A stretch of DNA of 64,000 nt from Epiperipatus broadwayi (lineage: Eukaryota > Onychophora > Udeonychophora > Euonychophora > Peripatidae). The notes below the pieces were generated by a model that was not told the origin of the DNA, did not search any database, and saw only the letters and a list, made by a program, of their open reading frames with translations. Below are positions 59,085-64,000 of this stretch, piece after piece; within the stretch, counting starts at the first letter, position 1, and each line of letters opens with the position of its first letter. The position numbers were made by a program, and so were the translations under genes. The DNA is taken from positions 3,370,501 through 3,434,500 of the forward strand of contig JAQFVV010000072.1 in the NCBI GenBank assembly GCA_028023455.1. The letters are read 5' to 3'.

Positions 59085-59475
59085 ATTGATACAATGCAGA
59101 TTGAAGGTCTTTCCAAATGTAATTCCATTTCTCTGATCCACAGCTTCTCTTTTCTATAGCCTACCAACAAACTTCCTTATCTCATCCATTCATCTAACAT
59201 TTAACCTCAAATCTTTTACACCTATTGAGATATGGTTTAAAACTTATACTGTTCCTTCTCTATCATCATTTCTAACATATCCGTTCATCCTTTCACCCAA
59301 TTATTTTGCTTCTGATCTCTTTTTGTCACATCCAATATAAACTCTCCATGCTTTCCTGAGTGATATAATCACACCCCCTTCTTTGTTCATTTGGCGTCTT
59401 TCCATATCATTTTTAATCATTAAACACTATCTTCATCGGATTATAAATAAAGTGCCCAGTCTATGAAAAAGATTT
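59085..59475 (-). pseudogene. Diverged RTE 3' end relic
   Basis: It parallels the 3' end of 37580-40840 in order: CCACTATTGATACAATGCAG, GAAGGTCTTTCCAAATG, CTTATCTCATCCATTCATCT, TCTCCATGCTTTCCTGAGTG. Minus-strand translation retains KEKLWIREMELHLERP in the place of the RWIKLGE region. Divergence is higher than for the other RTE fragments. Confidence 0.6.
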
Positions 59476-59499
59476 CTAATCCTTTCACATCTTTATTAA

Positions 59500-60350
59500 A
59501 AGACTTTTTTTATTTCAGGAAAATATATTTTTTGAGAAATCAAAACAATATCATCAGCATAAATGAATTTTCTGCATTTTGCTTCATGAAGATTGTTGAT
59601 GAATATATTAAATACAGCAGGCGAGATAATTTAACTCTGTAGAAAATTGTTTTGTAAAATTTTGTATATATTATGATTTTTATTTACTGTTACTCAAATT
59701 TTTCTGTTGGAAAGCATTTTGCCCCCCCCCCCCCAAAGAATGATTTTCCTGCATTTCACAAACTTTCAGATCATTTTCCCTAATAGAATCTTAAGTTAAG
59801 ATTGATCAATAAAGGTCACACCATTTTTAAGTTATTTTGAAAGCCTTTTTCAATACCAGTTGTTAAAGTAAAACTTGACCACAGCAGGTTCTTCCTGGTC
59901 TAAAACCAGCCTACTCTATAGGTAAAATACTCTCAACTATTGGAAAACCTCTTGTTAACATGATTTTTTTTCATCAGATTATAGGGAACATATAATATGG
60001 GACAGTGGCTTTTTGGATTATTGCTAAACTTATTTAGTTATAAGATTGTTATAGTTTTGCTTTTATGCCAATTTTTTGGAATAGACTCCACATAAATAAT
60101 GTTAGTAAATAACCTGGACAAGCATGCTTTTGCTTTAGGTCCAACATTTTTTAGAAATTCTTGAAGTATGCTATTTGCTTCTGGGACCTATCCTGATATA
60201 AAACAACCGAGATCAATTTTACTGTTCGCCAACAATTGCAGACTTTATCAGATTGATATTAGAGGAACATTGTGAAAGAAAAGATTGCAATTCTATTCTA
60301 ATGATGCTTTTTCTCATTCTATCTATATTGGATTTAGAAGTCTAATAGAT
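59500..60350 (-). pseudogene. Decayed LINE reverse transcriptase
   Basis: Minus-strand readings recover RT blocks in order: KNVGPKAKACLSRLFTNIIY with IPKNWHKS (fingers, about 60060-60150), AGFRPGR (about 59900), GVTFID (about 59815), SPAVFNIFINNLHEAKCRKF, and the catalytic IYADDIVLIS (59542-59571). Blocks lie in different frames with stops between, and a C-run at 59724-59735 interrupts the sequence. The pattern is of a Jockey/CR1-like or related LINE, not the 37580 RTE. Whether it is joined to 59085-59475 or abuts it is unclear. Confidence 0.6.
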
Positions 60351-60354
60351 ATTA

Positions 60355-63300
60355 GTAGTTCATTTAAAGATATTTTTGCATCCGTAAGGGTTTGTAAGTG
60401 AGCAGGCCTTAAAACTTGATCTTGCAAAATTTTGCTTCTCCATGATTTTACAAATCTGTCAACAATAACTTGTAATGGGAAATAAATTTCTTTCAATATC
60501 TATGAGGGATGGACTCTTTAACAGCTTTTATTATGAATCTGTTAAACCTATCATAGCAAAAGAAAATTATAAGAATTTCTATTAATATTCTGCACAAGAT
60601 AACTAGTATATTGATTCCAGTCTGTTTGCCTTAAATTTCATCTTAGAAAAGGATGAATTTATAGAAATGTGGATTTCAAGAATGATTATGTTTGGTTTAC
60701 AGTGGTTATGACCTGATATCAATAGATCAGCAGATAGTGGTGAATCATTCTTTTTTATTGAAACTAAACATAAATCAGGAGTTGTTTCTGTTCAACTTCC
60801 CAAATGGAATGTTCCTATTTGCTTGGCATAGTAAAGTTAAGAACACCTTATATTAAATCCATTTATTCTAAAAGTTAGCAGCTTATTTGATTCTTATTTA
60901 TGTATCCCCAAAACTTACTATGGCAATTGGAATCTCTTATAACAATAGAAGAATAGGAAGATTTGGAAGAAAATAAACCAGTTTGTATTGGAGTTTGTAT
61001 ATATAAAAATTATTTATCTGAATAGTGATTGCGATATCATTTGAAGTATCTTCAATAGAAGTTGTTTGAATATAAATTACTTTGAAACAATGAAGCCATA
61101 CCAGGTTTAGAATGCATTCTATTAATAATCAATGTAACTACAAGGATTATTAAGCATTATTAAAAGAATGATGAATCTCTTGAAGTACAATTGAATTACC
61201 CTAACATTGTAGTGAATAATTACTTCGCAAAAAATCTCCATGTTTGGTTTTTATAAATCCTCAATGTGGTATCAACATAAAGTTATTTTTGAGTCTGAAA
61301 GAATGGAGATTCTCACCTCTGTATTCCTGGTATGGCTATCCCCTTATAAAACTGTCAGAGTTCACATTAATAATTTTGTTTAATATATTTAAATGTCTTG
61401 AACATTTAATTAAGAAAAGGTAATACCGTTTTTATTACTGTTATAATTTGCTGAGCAAGCTTTCGACATTGACGGTAGAATCATAGCACTTGTATTTTGC
61501 TGCAGGAAGCAATATAACATTTAAGTATATCAGTGTCAATCCAACACAGTAAATTTTTGAATAGACTCTAATGATTGTTATTTTTAATGTTTCCATATTT
61601 GATTTTTTTGTGTGCAATCAAACTATTTTTACATATATTATATAATTTATATATTACATGAAATATTTAAGCCTTCTAATAATTTCAATGAAAAAATATT
61701 TAAAATATTTTAAAATTGTGAAAATTTAAAATCTTATGTATAAAAATGGAACACATTGTTATTGGCTTCATAAAACCTATTCAAAAAGTTTGAAGAACAA
61801 AATATTAGATATTAAAATTTTATATTATTAAAAATGATATATTTAGAATTAATTATCATCAAAATTTTTTTAAGAGTTATTAAATTATTGTTATTAAAAT
61901 ATTTCACTTATAGTTTTTACAAAAACAATTTTCTTTTTAACCCATAAGGACTGTTTCCAGTTCTTGTAAAGTACTTCCTAAGAGTGGTCTTTTTAAAAAT
62001 AAAATATTTTTGAAGCCAATCCCTCCCCTAGTGATTTAGTTTTTGGTTTAATAAGTCTTTTCCAAAAATATTGCATCGTAACCATTAACACTAACTAAAA
62101 ATCATGTTTTTTGTGTCATTTAGTCATGGGCTAAAACAATCTAAAGTATCACAAATCACCACCTCCTTAATAACTTTGTCAGAACAATAAAATATACTAT
62201 CAATCACATCCAAAAATTACTGCTGACATCATTTGGAATTTTTTTTAAATTAATACATTAAAATGGAAGCTTCATAAAAAGAATTGCTGAACCCTCTCAC
62301 ACACAATGTAGGAAAGTAGTTACCACAGCACTATCACACTGTCCAAAATGTCAAATATCATAGCTTTTTGTGAAAGACTTAAATGAAGTACGCATTATGT
62401 AAATGTCCTATTTATATATTCCATCTCTTTGATAAGGGAAGACTGGATTCCTTTTTGTTTATAGCATGGGGGTTATTAGTGATGAACCAAGCAATAATAA
62501 AAACTGCATTACTTTTCTTGGTTAAACGTTCAAAACATTTAAGTATATAAATTACTTATTAGCTTGAGAAAATTTTTTTTTTTCATGCTAATAGTTTTAT
62601 TAAATATTTTTTATAAGTTGCTCTTTAATTTGGAGTTCATTTTAAATTCAATTTGGGTTTTCATGTGGTGACCATTAGTTTCATATACTTATGCATACTT
62701 CTTGCAGAATGGATGTTATGGGAAGGCTGTCATCCATCCTTCATACATTATAAGTGAACCAGATTCTCAAAGCTGATGACAGAAATTGCTGAATAATTGC
62801 CATTCATAACTAGTTATCGTGATGAAGTTTTTGAGTTTTTTGGTGAACATTAGTGAATTCAAAATCCTGAATATTTAAATTTGGTTTCTTTTGCTTTAAT
62901 TAAAAACGCACACACATTTAAACCAAGTGATGAGTACCCTTCATCAAATAATAAAAGCTGTTTTTATTAGGGTCATGATTAATGTCAAAACGTTAACACT
63001 TATCTAATCAACCCTGTTTATCTTGGAGTCTTTAGCTTTCAAATAATTAATAGCTAGATTCATTTTCCAATAAACACTGGCTGGACATCTGAGGGCCCGA
63101 AAAGTCCTAAGTTTTTTTTAAAAAAAAAACTCTGCTATCTAAAACAATAAAACCTATCCTGCTTTATTCTGGAATTGAACCTTATATGATGAGCAAAGCA
63201 GGCAAATACTTAGCATTATTTTGTAATCCTGCACAATACAGTGTCCAATCCAATTAGTGTGATTTTACATTTTTTTAAAATGAATACAAACAATTAATAG

Positions 63301-63500
63301 TCAAAAAACATCTGAACTCTACTGTCCTCTGATTCTATAATAATGCTACTGATGATTACCTAAATAACATCTTGAGATTATAAACCTTTGAAACTTCATT
63401 AAATCTGTAATTATAATTCTGTAGACTTATAATATTTGGAGACTTGTCTATCTTTTACCTAAATACTGACAAGACTTGGTGTGCAAAGGTAGAACAGCCA
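60355..63500. other. No gene seen; may include decayed LINE 5' part
   Basis: The first 500 bp could be remnants of the endonuclease region of the LINE above, but no motif is legible. Near 61460-61500 a minus-strand CGAAAGCUUGC string recalls hammerhead debris without a core. The rest is A+T-rich and featureless. Confidence 0.4.
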
Positions 63501-63504
63501 CCTA

Positions 63505-63795
63505 GTAGGTCCATGACAAAGGATTTGAATTTCAGGCCAAATGAAATAAAAAGTTTAGGCTATTTTTTTCAGGTAGCTGCATCATCAGCAATTAAGCTAA
63601 CCAGCTAAAAATTGGTCAGTAAACAGGTATCTAGTTAGGATGGAAAACACTCAAACCCTAGTCAAACATGCCCATGACCTGGGATTAAATTCAGGCAAAA
63701 TGAAATAAAAAGTTTAGAATTTTTTTTTTTCAGGTAGCAGTACCACAGCCAACTTAGTTAACCATCTAACACTGATCAGAAAATGGATATCTAGC
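63505..63795 (+). repeat. Tandem duplication of a ~155-bp SINE-like unit
   Basis: Two copies share CATGAC, GGATTTGAATTTCAGG / GGATTAAATTCAGG, AAATGAAATAAAAAGTTTAG, TTTTTTTCAGGTAGC and AACTTAGTTAACCA-type blocks, starting near 63505 and 63655. The GGATTTGAATTTC box resembles a pol III B box. Copies differ by many substitutions, so the duplication is old. Confidence 0.55.
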
Positions 63796-64000
63796 TAATC
63801 TTAGAAAAAGGGTAAAACAAAAATTAAAAAAACACTCAAACTCTCGTCATTTGGCAAGTCTAGTGAACCTTTCTCGTTCGCTGCTTCTTTACAAAAAACT
63901 GTTGGAGATCCTTGACACTCACTATGCTATTTATTAAGTGGCTGTTTTACCTTATGCAATTTTTAAGGTCAATAAGAACAACACGCCTCTATTACATTAC

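Noticed and set aside
61455-61510. Minus-strand UGUCGAAAGCUUGCUCAGC resembling the 3' part of a hammerhead
   Set aside because: The upstream core is CUAUGAU, missing a base, and stem II does not form; at most old debris.

Overview
This is a strongly A+T-rich animal genome window (roughly 70-75% A+T by eye). It has no operons, no long intact genes and no prokaryote-style gene packing. Nearly everything recognisable is transposon debris: LINE reverse transcriptases of the RTE type and at least two other kinds, a Penelope-like element (PLE) with a GIY-YIG endonuclease remnant, a Merlin/ISXO2-like transposase remnant, tRNA-derived SINEs, and many short fold-back elements. The one convincing piece of a host gene is a 100-nt exon on the minus strand at 26287-26386, with consensus splice sites and a single open frame. 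I cannot name the species; an A+T-rich invertebrate genome fits.

The most striking signal is a scattered set of type I hammerhead ribozyme motifs: core CUGANGA, stem II, GAAA, a very short palindromic stem III, then stem I. They occur in several unrelated repeat families. Family A is a unit of about 430 bp, often as inverted pairs (5780-6571, 29904-30361, 31078-31642, 47480-48440, 51368-51798). Family B is 150-270 bp (7117-7280, 44855-44945, 50278-50551, 58763-58953). Family D is a near-perfect 270-bp palindrome (20378-20647), with a motif of similar design at 168-208. Two more stand alone at 9539-9580 and 32511-32556. A family C copy at 31019-31925 has a damaged core. Two family A copies and one family B copy lie between target-site duplications of 12, 13 and 9 bp. 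The family C inverted arms at 35468-36190 enclose a decayed GIY-YIG endonuclease C-terminus, which ties at least that family to Penelope-like elements. PLE terminal repeats are known to carry hammerheads.

Layout. 1-260: edge of a PLE-like repeat and a hammerhead. 2487-3940: 5'-truncated LINE. 4430-4785: degenerate minisatellite. 5780-8670: family A fold-back, then an RTE relic interrupted by a family B insertion. 9.5-20.6 kb: scattered hammerhead, SINE and fold-back relics and a trinucleotide microsatellite. 24.6-26.4 kb: a G+C-richer island and the host exon. 27.4-36.2 kb: LINE tail, nested family A/PLE/GC-rich insertion, hammerhead, Merlin remnant, SINE and PLE endonuclease. 37.6-40.8 kb: the best-preserved element, a near full-length RTE on the minus strand. 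41-60.4 kb: RTE tails, SINEs and further family A and B copies, ending in a LINE reverse-transcriptase relic. 60.4-64 kb: mostly featureless, with a tandemly duplicated SINE-like unit near the end.

No autonomous element in the window looks intact. The RTE has two frameshifts and a stop, and the PLE and Merlin remnants are badly damaged. Any mobility of the hammerhead elements would need proteins made elsewhere. All calls come from reading the sequence by eye; element boundaries are approximate unless a target-site duplication is given.
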